A stretch of DNA of 64,000 bases from Paulinella micropora (GCA_009731375.1 BJOX01000061.1:778597-842596); one strand, 5' to 3'. Shown: positions 41,814 to 53,977, counted from the first letter of the stretch. The notes: generated by a model not told the origin, from the letters alone. Numbers and translations are program-made.

Positions 41814-43701
41814 TCATTCCGGGGATTCCGGAATGATGACAGTGAATTTGTTCAATATATACATGAACTGATCACGAGGTAATGGTTTGGTGAGTAGATC
41901 ACCGATTTGTTTCTTAATACTGACTTTAATAAACTTTATCTCACCATCTCTCTGTGAATGATGCATGAAATGTAGTTCGAGAGGTAAATGTTTGGTGCGT
42001 GGTCCGGATAATCCCCGTTCGCCTGCGAGAATTGTTTGGGTATTATCCCCAAATAATTCAACCGGACCTTTTTGCGGAATTCCGAGTTCCTGTCTAACAT
42101 GACCTACAGCTAGACCCTCTCTAATACATTCTGCTGCTGCAAATATTTCAGCATCATTCGAACTAAGGGCTATCCTACTCTGTCTCTTAGAAAGCCAACC
42201 TATAGGATCCGCTCCCCATAGAATTATGTATCCCGTACGTGACTTTCCTCTCTTATTGCAAACCCGATGGGCCGCATCAGGCCATAACGTGACTTTTGGA
42301 TAGGATTGAACGTCTTGCGAGGATTTAGGCCAGTGAAATGCTAAACCGCGAAATGAGCCAATTAAATACCGCAATATCCTTCCTAACATTGCATAAGTGA
42401 CTCCCTTATCTATGGTCTGCATAACATTAGCTGCATTGAGCGCCTGTTCTATATCCTGCCTAGTCATCTTAGCTAAATCAAGAAGACTACCAACTATGCT
42501 AGCTATAGCGAACTTACGCAACGCTGCATCATCTGACATAGCTAAGGGCAACTGATCTAGTGTAGGGGTGCTTACGGGGCGGGACTTACCATACCCAAAC
42601 TCCCTTAACACCTGTAGCTGGTACTTACTTACGTTGATGAAGGACAATTCGTCCTCGTTCCTGTACTATTTCAATCCCTTTGAACTCCCTTGCAACTCCT
42701 AGCCGTTTTAGGGGGAAATGCTTCTCCAAAGCACTTGCAAAATCTTCATACGCGTTCATGCTAGGCGTCGTAAAGATTAAGTCGTCTACATGAAAAATCC
42801 CCACTATGGCTTCTCTTATGGGCTTGTCATTCTCAACAAACATACAGAGGTCTGAGTCTAAATGCCTAAAGCCAAGCTCCTTTAATTTCGGGGCTAATAT
42901 CTCATACCATCTACGGCCTGCTTGCGGCGCGCCATACAAAGCACCATCAATACGCAAAATCATCCCCTCATGCCCCTCTCTGTCTAACTCATAAGGAGCA
43001 TATGCAAACACAGGGTCATGCATTCGCGCATGTAGGTAGGCATTCTTAAAATTAACACCATACAGCTTATGGCCATGCCAAGCAGCAAGGTTTGCAAGCA
43101 TTAGCAGTGAGCGATGCGAGGCACAAGGAAGAAACAACTGGTCAGGGTTAAAACTAACTCCTGGCTCTAACATGTCTCCCCTCAAAGCTAGTCTAGACTT
43201 AACAAACATCCTATTCTTCTCGTCTATCTTCACTTTATGAACCCATGTGAGCCTAACTATCTTGCTAACTCCAGCCTTTTTGGCTTCACTATAGTTAACC
43301 CAAGTGTATGTCTTAAAGTCTTTAAGAGACTGTATCTCCTTCTTCATGCATTCTTGCAAATCTTTCGCTGTCATACCCTGCTCTGCTATCTCTTTCGGCA
43401 CACGAATGTTAAGATAAAGCAAAAGCTCATTCGGCTCATTCATGCATCTTTCATGACATAACATAGCACTCTCCAACTCTCCGGCAGGCAATACGGACTC
43501 TACATCACTTACCCTGTACTTGCTGATCTCTGAATCTAGCATCTTCTTTAGTTTGTCTTCAAACCGTACAAAGTGAGATAGCTTAGGTTGTTTTCTAACT
43601 TTTAACATGTCTTTGGGGCACATTTCTGCTTCACTATTCCTATGCGTACTTTGCCCTCCCATCCTTCTCCATAAGTCTTCTCCGCCCACTCCTCTCCCCA
43701 C
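41814..43701 (-). pseudogene. Copia element 2 reverse transcriptase and RNase H
   Basis: RT frame 43701-42625: TWVHKVKIDEKNRMFVKSRL, then LYGVNFKNAYLHA, ILRIDGALYGAPQAGRRWYE and VGIFHVDDLIF (VDD box). RNase H frame 42647-41814: TLWPDAAHRVCNKRGKSRTG, SKRQSRIALSSNDAE and LFGDNTQTILAGERG. The two frames overlap by 23 nt, so a small shift lies near 42625-42650. In RT motif A the usual catalytic Asp (MDVKxAFL pattern) is Asn, which predicts an inactive enzyme. Confidence 0.8.
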
Positions 43702-45197
43702 TCTCTTGCAGGGACTCTCACTCTCACTCCCTCTAGTTCCTGAACCTCAACTACCTTTCGTTCTCGTTTTAGTTCAGTATGCGGTCGTGATTGTGGTTGT
43801 TGTGCTTGTCGTCTTGCTCTCTTTCCTTCGTGAACTATGTTACCTTCTGTGATCTTATCACTTTGCTCCCATGTTCTTCCTTTACTAGGCTGCTCACTCT
43901 CTTCGTATGCTCTTCTCTCGTGTTGTGTCTGTGGATCAGATGCATCTGTGAGTGCGTGTGCGTGTCCTAGTCCTGTGTTGGTTGTCTGTGGGGTTGTGTC
44001 GGTGGGATGGGGTGCAGCTGTCGATGTTGTGTCGATGTCCTGTGTAGAGAAGCTATATTGTGTTGGTGTGTGATTTTGATCTAAGCTGTCTCCCCCTGTG
44101 TCCCCTCCATATTCCCCCTGCTCTTGTTGAATGTCTGACTGACTAACATCATCGACATGGTCATATGAGTCGTCATCGTCATGAGTCTGTGTCGTGTCCT
44201 TTTGTGTGTGGGTGGTTGTGGCTGTGGTGGTGGAGGTTGTGGTATGTGTCTGTTCGACATCGACATCCTTACTCTCACTCTCCCCCTCAGCTACATCCTC
44301 ATCCCACTCTACTGTCCTATCTGGGTGTGCTTCCTTACCTATCATGTACGGATTAAACCGCACGTTTCTAACTCCTCCTATCACCTTCCCACCGTCCCAC
44401 ACTCTGTATAATTCCCTAAACAAGTCATACCCTACTAGCATGACCTTCTTTCCTCTAAACTGACCTTTTCTACCTTTACCTGTGTACATAACTCCCATGC
44501 ATCCTATTGGTCTGAGGTGGGTTAGGAAAGGTTTTCTGCCTAAAAGCTGCTTATTTGGGGAAATCCCTTTTCTTGGCCCATGAGTGGCGGGCAAGATGTT
44601 GTGGAGGGTGGTGGCAGAATGTTCCATTTCTGCCCAAAATGAAATGGGCAGATGGGCATGATACTGCATAGCCCTTGCGGCTCCTGCCGTTATATCATTG
44701 GCTTTCTCAGCTATGGGGTTTCCATCCTTGTCCCCTGATGCTGAGGTCTTCCATATAAACTGCCTCGGCTTCCACCACTCAATCACTTCTTTCGGGATGT
44801 CAAACTCCTGATCACACCTTATCTCTCTGACTCTATTTCCTGTCTGTCTCTCGTAAAATGCTACCGCCTGCTTAATGCAGTCAATAAATTCGTTCTTATG
44901 CGAAAAATAATAATCTTTAATAAACAACGAGTAATCATCCGTAACCGAAAATTTATGTCTCTTCCCGTATATTGAACGTGCTGACCACGTCCCGGTGTCT
45001 ATGTGCAGTACTACTCCTGGCTTACTAGCTCTCTCTATCCTATTGACCTTAAACCTAGGCAACTGCTTCGCCTTACCTATCATGCAGGCTTCACAGTACT
45101 CTACTTTCTTCTCGTCTCGTACTAGCTTTATGCCCAATGCATTCGCCAGAGCTCTCATCTTCTTAACGCTATAGTGTCCACAAGCATAGTGGAACAA
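43602..45197 (-). CDS. Copia element 2 integrase
   Basis: Open frame of 531 codons. Zinc domain HYACGHYSV...EYCEACMIGKA (HHCC). Catalytic core LHIDTGTW (first Asp), SVTDDYSLF (second Asp) and DGNPIAEKAN (Glu). Then the GKKVMLVGYDLFRELYRVWD block typical of copia integrases and a long Thr/Asp/Gln-rich tail. The C-terminus overlaps the RT frame by 100 nt. Confidence 0.85.
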   Translation of the reverse strand: MFHYACGHYSVKKMRALANALGIKLVRDEKKVEYCEACMIGKAKQLPRFKVNRIERASKPGVVLHIDTGTWSARSIYGKRHKFSVTDDYSLFIKDYYFSHKNEFIDCIKQAVAFYERQTGNRVREIRCDQEFDIPKEVIEWWKPRQFIWKTSASGDKDGNPIAEKANDITAGAARAMQYHAHLPISFWAEMEHSATTLHNILPATHGPRKGISPNKQLLGRKPFLTHLRPIGCMGVMYTGKGRKGQFRGKKVMLVGYDLFRELYRVWDGGKVIGGVRNVRFNPYMIGKEAHPDRTVEWDEDVAEGESESKDVDVEQTHTTTSTTTATTTHTQKDTTQTHDDDDSYDHVDDVSQSDIQQEQGEYGGDTGGDSLDQNHTPTQYSFSTQDIDTTSTAAPHPTDTTPQTTNTGLGHAHALTDASDPQTQHERRAYEESEQPSKGRTWEQSDKITEGNIVHEGKRARRQAQQPQSRPHTELKRERKVVEVQELEGVRVRVPAREWGEEWAEKTYGEGWEGKVRIGIVKQKCAPKTC

Positions 45198-45290
45198 TTC
45201 TATATCTGCCTTCCTGATTGAACCTGGCTTGCGGGAATAAGACGCATACAGCGTTACCTCCCCCGTTTTGCATTCTGACTGTCTACACTC

Positions 45291-45291
<1 letters not shown>

Positions 45292-45346
<55 letters not shown>
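45292..45346. repeat. CT microsatellite inside copia element 2
   Basis: A run of CT repeats between protease and integrase; it interrupts the polyprotein and is probably a later expansion. Confidence 0.95.
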
Positions 45347-45349
<3 letters not shown>

Positions 45350-45500
45350 GGTTTCCCTCCCCTTTTACCCCACTACCTCTCTACTTTGCTTGTGTGGAGG
45401 CTCGTAACAGTCGTTGATGTCTAATGGAGTGTCAAACTCGTCATCCCACCTGTAAAGGAGGGTTGACATGAGTCTGCCTCTTACTAGCACGTCTCTCTCC

Positions 45501-45851
45501 TCAATCCTTACGGGGTGTTTTAGAATAAGTAACTGTCCATTCTGATGAACAACAGACCGATGATGGATGTGTCACATCCATCCTGCCGGTCGACGCAATA
45601 TTCACTGGTAACCTAGTGTCAAGTAGCATAGGCCTTGACACCGTAACCGGTTTACCGTGTCCGTTGATGCGTGTTACCCTTGCTGTCCCCTCCTGCCCTA
45701 TCTCGCACTCTCCGTTACCTGTTACTAGCTTAATAGGGGGTACTGACTTGATGTCATGTAATATTTCGGGATTGCAGGCTATGTCCCTAGAAGACCCACT
45801 GTCCTGTACTATCGTGTTTTTCCTATCTCGCCCACCTTCCCCATCTAACAT
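45501..45851 (-). pseudogene. Copia element 2 aspartic protease
   Basis: The catalytic loop IVQDSGSSRDIAC is near 45795-45830. The frame ends at 45501 and does not join the integrase frame because of the CT repeat and other changes. Confidence 0.65.
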
Positions 45852-48556
45852 TAATGCTTAGTTCTGTCTGCTGTCTTTTTGATGGTGTTGGTGGCTGAGC
45901 GGTGTGTGTGTCTTGGGTTTGTGTTGGTGGGGATAATGTCGTGCTAACTGCGTGTGCAATATACACTCCCTCTATTGCTCTTACCACATCTGTCAAGAAC
46001 TCGTCTAGCACTAACTTCCCCTCACTCACTCTCTTCACCTCACCATTGCTTTCTCTGATGCATGTTGTGGTGAGTTGTTGAGCGAGCTGTGCTATGTCTT
46101 TGAACGTAATGATGGATGGTGTGTTGGTGTATGGCTGAGCTTGTGGTGTTGGACCCGGTTGTGGTGTTGAGGTTGCAGCAGTGCCTCCCCGCCGTTCCCT
46201 CTTGGACTCCCCGGTCCCTGCAACAACACCGGGCAGTCCGGCAGATGCAGGACTCCCACTCACATCGTGAGTCTCCTTCTTATGCTTCTGTATGTATTTC
46301 CGAACATTCCCTTTTCGCGTGAATTGCAGATATTCCGTGTCAATGTCAGAATCATTCATACATGCTGCCATGACATCATCATGTCTTATTTCATCTGAAA
46401 ATCGGGAATCATTGTCAGGATCATACTCATCTATCTCTTCCTCATCTTCTTCCTCATCGCCTCCCTCACTCTGTCTTGGCGTGTCGCATGTGCGTGCTTG
46501 TGGTGTGGTGTGAGGTGTCGATGTGGTGGATGTGGGTGTTTGCGGTGCTGTTCCTTGGACCTGACTCCCCCTCACTTCCCCTCTCGCCTTATTCTTCTCC
46601 CTCTCTCTTACCCTCTGTGGAGATTGTTCAGTGAAAGTGGTAGTGAGATTGTGTGGTATCACTAACCCTCTCGCTTTCGCACCAGCTATTAAACCTCTCT
46701 CGTCTGGATAATAAGGTGATTTGGGGGGTCGGAGGTTGGGGCTGACAGATAGATCAAGTAAAGAGTACTCTGGGTCCTGATTTTTAGCGTGATATCCGCA
46801 GTATTCCCCAAAAACCATACGTGAAGCTTGCAGGGCATTAGGCCCTTTCTTATCAAGCGAAATCTGACAAGGGGTATTCCTTTTGTTTTTCGCATGACAC
46901 TTCAGAGAACGGGGCCTCTCTCTGCTATAGCTAGCTAGACTGAGTGGAGGGGTTGAGGTGTCAGACGCTTGATGCTTTGGGGGTGCTTGGGTATGTTTGT
47001 GGCCTGAGGTTTTAGTAGTTTTGTTTAGTGAGGGTAGAGGGGCTAAACTGGGGTTAGGACTCCTAACTCTCTTACGTTCTGCCTGTGGGGAACGAACACC
47101 TGGCTCAGTCTGGGGTTCCCCAGACTCGACGTTCTCCCTTTGGGCCCCACTTTGTTGAACACCTGGCACAGACTGGGGTTCCCCAGCCTCGGCATTCCCT
47201 CTCCCTAATGTTTCAGGCTCCTCTTCGTCGTCATTTTCTCCTGACTCACTTCCCCCCATAATAATGAGTAATGTGTCTTCGTCTGACTCTTCTTCCTCCT
47301 CTCTCAGTAGAGCTATATCCTTCTTAGGCTTGTTCTTCTTGTTGTGTGTCTTTCCCTTTCTCTTACCCTTCTTTTGCTTGAGTTTATCATCTCTCTCTTG
47401 ATTTTGTTTCTCTGCCTTAGTGTCCGGGCAATACTTCTTCGTATGACCTTTCTTGTCACACGCGAAACACGTAACTTTCAGCCACCATTCCTCCTTCTTC
47501 TTAAGCTTTCTGTACTTGCCCTTACCCCCATCCCCTTCATCTTCCTGATCATCTAGCATGAGGTTTGTCTCCTTCTTCAGCTGCCTCGTGCTCTTGTTCA
47601 CTCTCTCTCTCTCTCTTCTCTTTTTCCTTCCGCTTGTCCTTTCTCCACAATGCACATATGTCTCTCGCACTATCGACTAAGTCGTCAAATTTGGGTCTTA
47701 GGTTAGGTGGTAGGTTGTAGTGAAGTGCTTTGAAACTCTCTCCATATGCGGGGTGTCTTGCGAGCTTAGCAAGCAGGCTTCTTATAAGGTCATCCTCATC
47801 AAATGGGTGTGTTCTATGACTCTCAACCTCTCCTTTCATGGCGATGTAGTCATTTAACCATGCATCCACATTCTGTCCGGGTTTGGGGTACATGTTCTCG
47901 AAAATTTGTGCTTTGATATTTTTGCTGACCCCGGAGATTGAACCGAACTTTTCCCTAACTGCCTCTATTAGTTCTATCGGTCCTTTCACTGTTTTAGTGC
48001 GCAGATATCGAACAACACCATGGTGAGAAAAGGCAACAGACAGAATGAGTTGTAAAGTTCGCATGCGTTCATAATGCTTCTTCTCATTCTGTTTGCCTCT
48101 TACTCTCAATGTGTGAGCTCGTTTGGACTGTTTTCTTTTCTCTCGCTTCAGTCTCTTAGCTCTCTTATCTTTCCACTGCTTCTTCGGTTCTTCTGACATC
48201 CTTGCCCAATCTTTCGGTTTGCCTTCTGCGGTTGTCTTGCTGTCATCTTTCTTCGTTTTGGGTCTCTGTCTACCGCTGTCTGACTGGCTTCCTTCATCGT
48301 CTGTCTCGGAGTTAGGGGTGTCCTCTGATTCTGGCTATTCTGGCAATTCCCTTTCCTCTACTTCAATTGCTTTCGCAGGATCGTAGGGATATTTAACATT
48401 AGCTTTAGCTGGGTCTTGGAACGCCAGCCAGGCACTGATGCACTTAGCATAGTTTTCTATCTTGTAACGGAAGTCGGAATAGTTCCGAGTGGTACCATCC
48501 AATGGCGGGATGCACTCTTGCTTTAAACACATAGTCTTCTCGGTTCCAAGGCTCAT
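45823..48556 (-). pseudogene. Copia element 2 gag with zinc knuckle and CxxH module
   Basis: ATG 48556 lies four bases inside the 5' LTR edge. The N-terminal frame reads SLGTEKTMCLKQECIPPLDG and stops at an in-frame TAG (48335-48337), then continues to the UBN2/copia Gag-like section REKFGSISGVSKNIKAQIFE and MYPKPGQNVDAWLNDYIAMK. After a frame change near 47560-47600 comes the CCHC knuckle CFACDKKGHTKKYC (about 47420-47460), an acidic linker, a module KCHAKNKRNTPC...FGEYCGYHAKN (about 46790-46900) and a low-complexity tail to 45823. Confidence 0.7.
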
Positions 48557-48559
48557 GAC

Positions 48560-48894
48560 CTTTGAGAGACTCGCCATCGGGAACCTTTACATATCCCTTT
48601 CAGGATCATTCCGGGCTACTCTAGGAAGACCGTATCGCAGTAAGGAAACGCACTTTAATAACTCGTATAAGTAAGAGAACTGAACTAACCGCGGGAGAAT
48701 CTGCCACGTCACACAGAAGCTGCAACGTTACAAAACTGACTAACTTAGATGACCAAGTTACGTAGTTATAATTATGACTGGTGAATGATATATTAAGTAC
48801 TTACAGTTAACATTGACATTATTGAATGTCTGTCCAATTGACAAATCAACAATCCACGTAACGGTGATTAAAATTGAAATAGCTATGACAAACG
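48560..48894 (-). repeat. 5' LTR of copia element 2
   Basis: Partner of 41067-41401, same length and orientation. Confidence 0.85.
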
Positions 48895-48993
48895 GATAGT
48901 CATTTCCTAATGCCCACACTAACGATAATATTATCATCAGTAAAAAGTAGTAACTGTTACTTTCTTAATATGATAGTTTTCAACCTGCTCAAA

Positions 48994-48994
<1 letters not shown>

Positions 48995-49040
<46 letters not shown>
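48995..49040. repeat. TA microsatellite
   Basis: Pure TA run. Confidence 0.95.
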
Positions 49041-49044
<4 letters not shown>

Positions 49045-49220
49045 TGTATAACCATATCTTGACTAGATATATCTCATCTATACATCACTATGTATAGGGG
49101 TATAAGAAAAGGTTGCATATTTACGTATCTGCGCCTACACCTTTTTGCAATGATATAGCGTTCTAAGGTATTTTTTTCTTTTCTGTGACTCGTCCTCTCC
49201 TTCCTCTTTTTATTTGGATA

Positions 49221-49488
49221 TTACTGACGACATTCAAGAGAAAAAAAATAATAGTTTTTCGATTTTGGTTGGAATTTTAATTTTGTGTCAGTTTTTCATT
49301 TTTGTGTCAAAATTCAAAATTTCCAATTTAACTGTAACATTTCGCGAAAATTTACGATATTTTGCGGACGAATATAGCAGTTAATTTGAAAATTCAAATT
49401 TCCAACTAAAATGGAAATTCTAACTAAAATTAAAATTCCAACCAAAATCGAAAAAACTATTTTTTTTTCTCTTGAATGTCGTCAGTAA
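49221..49488. mobile_element. MITE with long terminal inverted repeats, TA target duplication
   Basis: The ends TTACTGACGACATTCAAGAG and their reverse complement are the start of inverted repeats about 60 nt long with small differences. TA is present on both sides (49219-49220, 49489-49490), as for Tc1/mariner-type elements. There is no coding capacity, and the interior is itself partly palindromic. Confidence 0.85.
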
Positions 49489-49490
49489 TA

Positions 49491-50502
49491 CTTACTGTTT
49501 TTGTTTTCGTGCCATCCTGACATAACGAATTATTTTTCCTAGAAAATCACTTTGCACAACTTCGTTTTTGTCTCATCCGCGAGCCAATATTCAACATTTC
49601 ACACATCTTCTTTCTTGTTTTCCCTTTTTGTGTTCTCTATTCACTTCATCTTCTTTGTTTTCATGTATCTCCTTAGCTTCGTTTTAGTTTTATTTCATTT
49701 TCTTCGGTCGTAGGTCGCTGTGTATTTACTACATTTCTCGAAAATTTAAAGTGCACTAATCTCGTTCTATCTGTCAATGATGATACTAATTTTGTGTTAT
49801 GCTATTTTCTTGTATATGTTTAATGTTTGTTTGTTACTTTTCAATGCATAGTCAGTCAACGTATGTAGCGTAGCAAATTCACATATGTACTTTAAAGTAT
49901 ATTACATGAAATAAAGCAAAATCAACTATTTCACATATGCCTCAGATAAAATTTTTTTTTAGCTCACAACTGTAACTCTAAATAAATTTTTCTTAGCAAG
50001 TAAACGGCGATCTCCATCAAGTAAAAAAAAACTAAAAATACTCTTTATTTTGACTCATAAAATTTAGATCCACTTAAGTGGATCGAGTAGACAGTACACT
50101 TAAGGGTTAATAGGAGAAAAACTAGGCCATCAATAAACAAATAATCTGTGAATTTTTATAATAGATCTTAACAGAAAAAACATTAGTATATATTAATATT
50201 AATAAGTTTATATGTTCAATTTTGATATGATTAATATTAAGTGTGAAACATTCTTGTAAAAATATGATGCCATCAATAGCAGTGTTTGGTTTCCTGTCTT
50301 TAAGTTGCTACACATGGTAAGCTTTCATATTGATCTAAAACAGTAAGTACTTAATTTCCTTCTTAAAGCAGCTGAGCATTACTCTTCAGCGCTCCTCGAC
50401 CCGGTGTCCTCTCTCCAACATGCTCAGGGCAGCAACATGTCGGATGGAAGCTGATCTGGAGCACCTGCCTTGTCGCAACAACTGTCACGCCTTTGGAGCC
50501 AT
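49491..50502. other. AT-rich intergenic region
   Basis: No supported gene. It holds an 18-nt perfect palindrome GATCCACTTAAGTGGATC (about 50069-50086). Confidence 0.5.
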
Positions 50503-52327
50503 TCAACCATCACTTTCATTAAGGTCTGCCTTTTCAGGATCCTTGACGCCAGCTTGAGCCAGAAGCTTCCGCAATCGTTTCACTTCTTTTATCAAGACTT
50601 TTCTCTCAGCACGACAGAGGCCCAGCTGACGGGCAAGCTCCGACGCTGCACTCGAAGTAACGTCCATTTCTTTGTCAGGGGTACTTACTTCATCTATCCC
50701 GTCGATGACAGCTCTCTAAGCCACACTTACACTTTGACACGGCAAGTCTTCGAGTATGAAACCTGTGGACTCTGTGTCTTTTCCTGCACAACATGACATG
50801 GTGCGATAGATTTACTGACAACATGATGACCCGTGAGGTGAGTTTTCCTAATTTTCGATCGAGCTCCTCATTTCTTTCTTCCAACATCCTTGACGCACGC
50901 GATGAGATAAGTGTACCATAATCACGATCAAGAAAAGAACCTGTAAGCTTCACTGTCTTGCATAGCTTTTTCTAGTCAAACAGTAAGTCAGTCATCCTCT
51001 TGACATTAAAAGGGCACCAACCTTTCAGCTGCACCACTTGTCCCTCCAGCCCTTTGAACCTGCTTTCTAAATCTTGGGGGGAATGCCAAAAAGACAAGAG
51101 GCAAGACTTTAATGCTGTCAGCAGAAAACGTGCAAGGCGGACCGGCGATCTCTTTCCTGGATTCACTCTCGTCCAGCAACTTTTTCAACTCATCCACCTC
51201 TCCTTTCCATTTCTCCAGCTCGAGCTTGCTCTTCATACACAACACATCCCATTTTTGTTGCACGCGCTGCAAAGACAAGACCGCTTGCGATCGCTTCTCT
51301 TCCATCTCAGCAGCTCTGAAATGACCACATCATTTTGATTGACGAACAATTTGACATAATTTACTTAATATATGCCAGATCCTTTTCAGCTTGAGCTTGT
51401 TGCTAAAGAACGACCAGGAAATTCAAAATAACCAAAGGCTACTTGCAGACCTTCTGTTGACGAAGGAGATGAAGCTGCAAACCAAGAACCAAATAAGGAA
51501 AGCGACACCAAAGAAAGTGCAACCTGCTGTTCCCGTTCGACCAGTTGTGAGTCGAAACGAGTAATCAAGACGTCCTTCCAGCGAATGTTTTGAGTCAGGG
51601 CAGCTTTCCAGTCTCCCTCTTCTGCTTTCTGTTGTAGAGGAATTAAAGTGAAATGACCAAACACATAATGCTACCGCAGGAGGATCGACGTGTATACTAA
51701 GCTTGCGGTCCCCCGACGTGATGGCAAATATCTTGAGAAACAAGAACGCAAACATGAAAACAAGCACGACATGTAGTCTCCAGACCTCACAGCCCTCTCT
51801 ATACCTCCCGGTTGCCGCAAAAATAGCATCATTCAACACGAGAAGCCCAAGGCATTGAGGGGATTTGGTGTCCTCAAAGTAATATAGGACCTGAAGGCAC
51901 AGGATGCGCAAGCAACCGTGTCTAGCAAGAGCTCTACCTGCTCTTTGAGGCGAAAATATCGCTTCTTCCATGTCTTCCAATGGGAGCCCTGCTTCCATAA
52001 CCAACCCTCCTTGACCACAAACAAGTCTGCGAACAGCTCCCTCCGCCGTGAAGAAACCGCGACGTCCTGTCCGTCCTCCACGTCCTGTACGCTATCCTCG
52101 TCTTCGGTCGGCACGTGCTCTTGGTTACTACTGTCGTCATTCCCTTCCCACAGCCTAGAGAAACCGCACGTTGCTGACAAAACCCAGGACTTGCGCGGAG
52201 AGTACCCCGAGATCAAGGTCCCCACAGCACGGAGCTTGGAGCCATCCAACATGCAATCCAACAGCCCTCGCAAATCAACCAACCTACAGCAGCTCATGCC
52301 AACACAGAAAATATTCAATTGTTTCAA
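50503..52327 (-). CDS. Host gene: PH-domain coiled-coil protein, multi-exon
   Basis: The PH domain spans several exons: GWLWKQGSHWKTWKKRYFRL (exon ending 51938), LYYFEDTKSPQCLGLLVLND (51805-51890), IFAITSGDRKLSIHVDPPA (51675-51731) and KAEEGDWKAALTQNIRW (51524-51628) with the usual C-terminal Trp. Coiled-coil exons follow: 51451-51474 (8 codons), 51365-51402, 51143-51315, 51022-51072, one from 50940 down, and a last exon ending LLAQAGVKDPEKADLNESDG at the TGA 50503-50505. Introns at 51891-51937, 51629-51674, 51475-51523, 51403-51450 and 51316-51364 are 46-49 nt GT-AG. The junction 51732-51804 does not keep frame by my reading. The role is likely membrane phosphoinositide binding; the exact start is uncertain. 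Confidence 0.7.
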
Positions 52328-52737
52328 ATTTCAGAGGTAAATGGTTCCTTCAGCATGGCATTCGTGGTTTCCTGGTTTTTCTTCTTCCTATTGTTCTCTC
52401 CTTCCTTCTGCATCTTCAGCATGGCTTTGCCGCCTGAAGAGACATTAGTGACTGGGTAATATGTCTACAAAGCTGCGGGTACGACCGACGAAGAAAGATT
52501 TATTTTGAAAGAAAATGTTTAATAGTCTTCATTTATCATTTTGACGAGTAGATGATAAATCAAGACTTAAAGTTTAAAAAAAAATAAATTAAAAAAAAAA
52601 AAAAGAAAAACACACACACAAACACACACAGACATGATTAGCGCAACTTATGGTAGTAGTAGTAGTAGTAGTGGTAGTAGTGGTAGTAGCAGTAGTAGCA
52701 GTAGTGTAATAATAACAATAATAATAATAATAATAGA
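52328..52737. other. Upstream region of the PH gene, simple repeats
   Basis: A runs, a CA-rich stretch and TAG/TGG triplets near 52656-52705. No gene. Confidence 0.5.
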
Positions 52738-52827
52738 CTTATCAGTCAATTAGCCTTTGATCCTGTCGGACATGTGCCTCCGTTGGTAGCACGGGGCCGT
52801 TCGGTGACGCGGCTCCGCTCCAAAGAA
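52738..52827. repeat. Dispersed repeat, copy 1 (ACTTATCAGTCAATT...CTCCAAAG)
   Basis: Nearly identical to 53781-53874; both copies lie between AAT runs. Confidence 0.7.
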
Positions 52828-52850
52828 TAATAATAATAATAATAATAATA

Positions 52851-53118
52851 GTGCTTCTCTGTCAATGGCTGATGAAAATCTGCACATGCGCCTCCATCGT
52901 CTCACCCGTGAGGGGAGTACGAAGAATTGACGATAGGCTCTAATGACACCCCCGCAAGGGCAGTTCCAACACTTCCAGACGGGCCGGTATGTTCAATGAA
53001 AATACTGGTCCAGAAATAGACCGGTATGTTCAATGAAAATACTGGTGGCACCGACGGGAATCGAACTGGCGACAGGGCCCAGATGGTAGAACTCGACCAC
53101 TGGGCTATCACGGTGTCC
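52851..53118 (-). mobile_element. tRNA-derived SINE, copy 3 (full length)
   Basis: Same structure as copy 1, with the ATTTTCATTGAACATACCGG module present twice, AAT runs on both sides. Confidence 0.8.
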
Positions 53119-53171
<53 letters not shown>

Positions 53172-53176
<5 letters not shown>

Positions 53177-53690
53177 TTGTATTGATCTATCATGGCCGAG
53201 CTCAAGGGCCATGCGCCTCCATCCCTCGACCCAACAGTCACAACAGGGAATGTTGGGGAGACTCTGACAATCCCTGAATAGCTACCCGCTCGGCGTGTCG
53301 GGTACCTTGCAGGGAATCAACTGCAAATGGTTGATGTTCCCGATGAAAGAGTTCCACAAGACTGCAAATGATTGATGTTCCCTATGAAAGAGTTCCACAA
53401 GACTGGGTATAAGTCGAATGGAGGTACTCAAGGAGGGTAGCAGACATTTCATGCGGTCTGCCAGCGCATGAGGACGTTTTGTGGTAAGTGTCTGGGACGC
53501 CTCTCGAAACCCGTCACCACCCCTATATCGCGGAATGTATATACCCCATTGATCCCACGTGGTATATGTCTTATAAAAACGACACAACGACATAGCCTCG
53601 GACCCAACACAGCGACATGGCCTCGGAACCAGTGGGAAGACGCCCCCAACCACCTCCTCTTCCCGTGGGGTGCCATACTGTGAACCCCTC
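53172..53690. repeat. Repeat family X, forward copy
   Basis: Starts ATTGATCTATCATGGCCGAG. It has a duplicated GAGTTCCACAAGACTG motif and ends with CCTCGGACCCAACACAGCGA-type units. An inverted copy lies at 58590-59117. Confidence 0.65.
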
Positions 53691-53691
53691 C

Positions 53692-53725
<34 letters not shown>

Positions 53726-53932
53726 TAATAATAATAATGGTAATAATAATAATGGTAATAATAATAATAATAATAGTAATAGACTTATCAGTCAATTGGC
53801 CTTTGATCCTGTCGGACATGTACCTCCATTGGTAGCACGGGGCCGTTCGGTGACGCGGCTCCGCTCCAAAGACTCGAATAATAGTAGTAATAGTAATAAT
53901 AGTAATAATAATAGTAATAATAGTAATAATAG

Positions 53933-53977
<45 letters not shown>

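Larger units (their letters stand above)
41067..48894 (-). mobile_element. Nearly full-length Ty1/copia-like LTR retrotransposon (element 2)
   Basis: 7.8 kb, flanked by GATAG at 41062-41066 and 48895-48899, the 5-bp target duplication expected for copia. Both LTRs are 335 bp. Order on the minus strand: gag, zinc knuckle, CxxH module, protease, integrase, reverse transcriptase, RNase H. By eye the LTRs differ at about 22 positions, so the insertion is not recent. Confidence 0.9.

Noticed and set aside
44165-44463. Several overlapping plus-strand ORFs in the copia integrase tail
   Set aside because: They arise from the Thr/Asp/Gln-rich low-complexity part of the minus-strand integrase.
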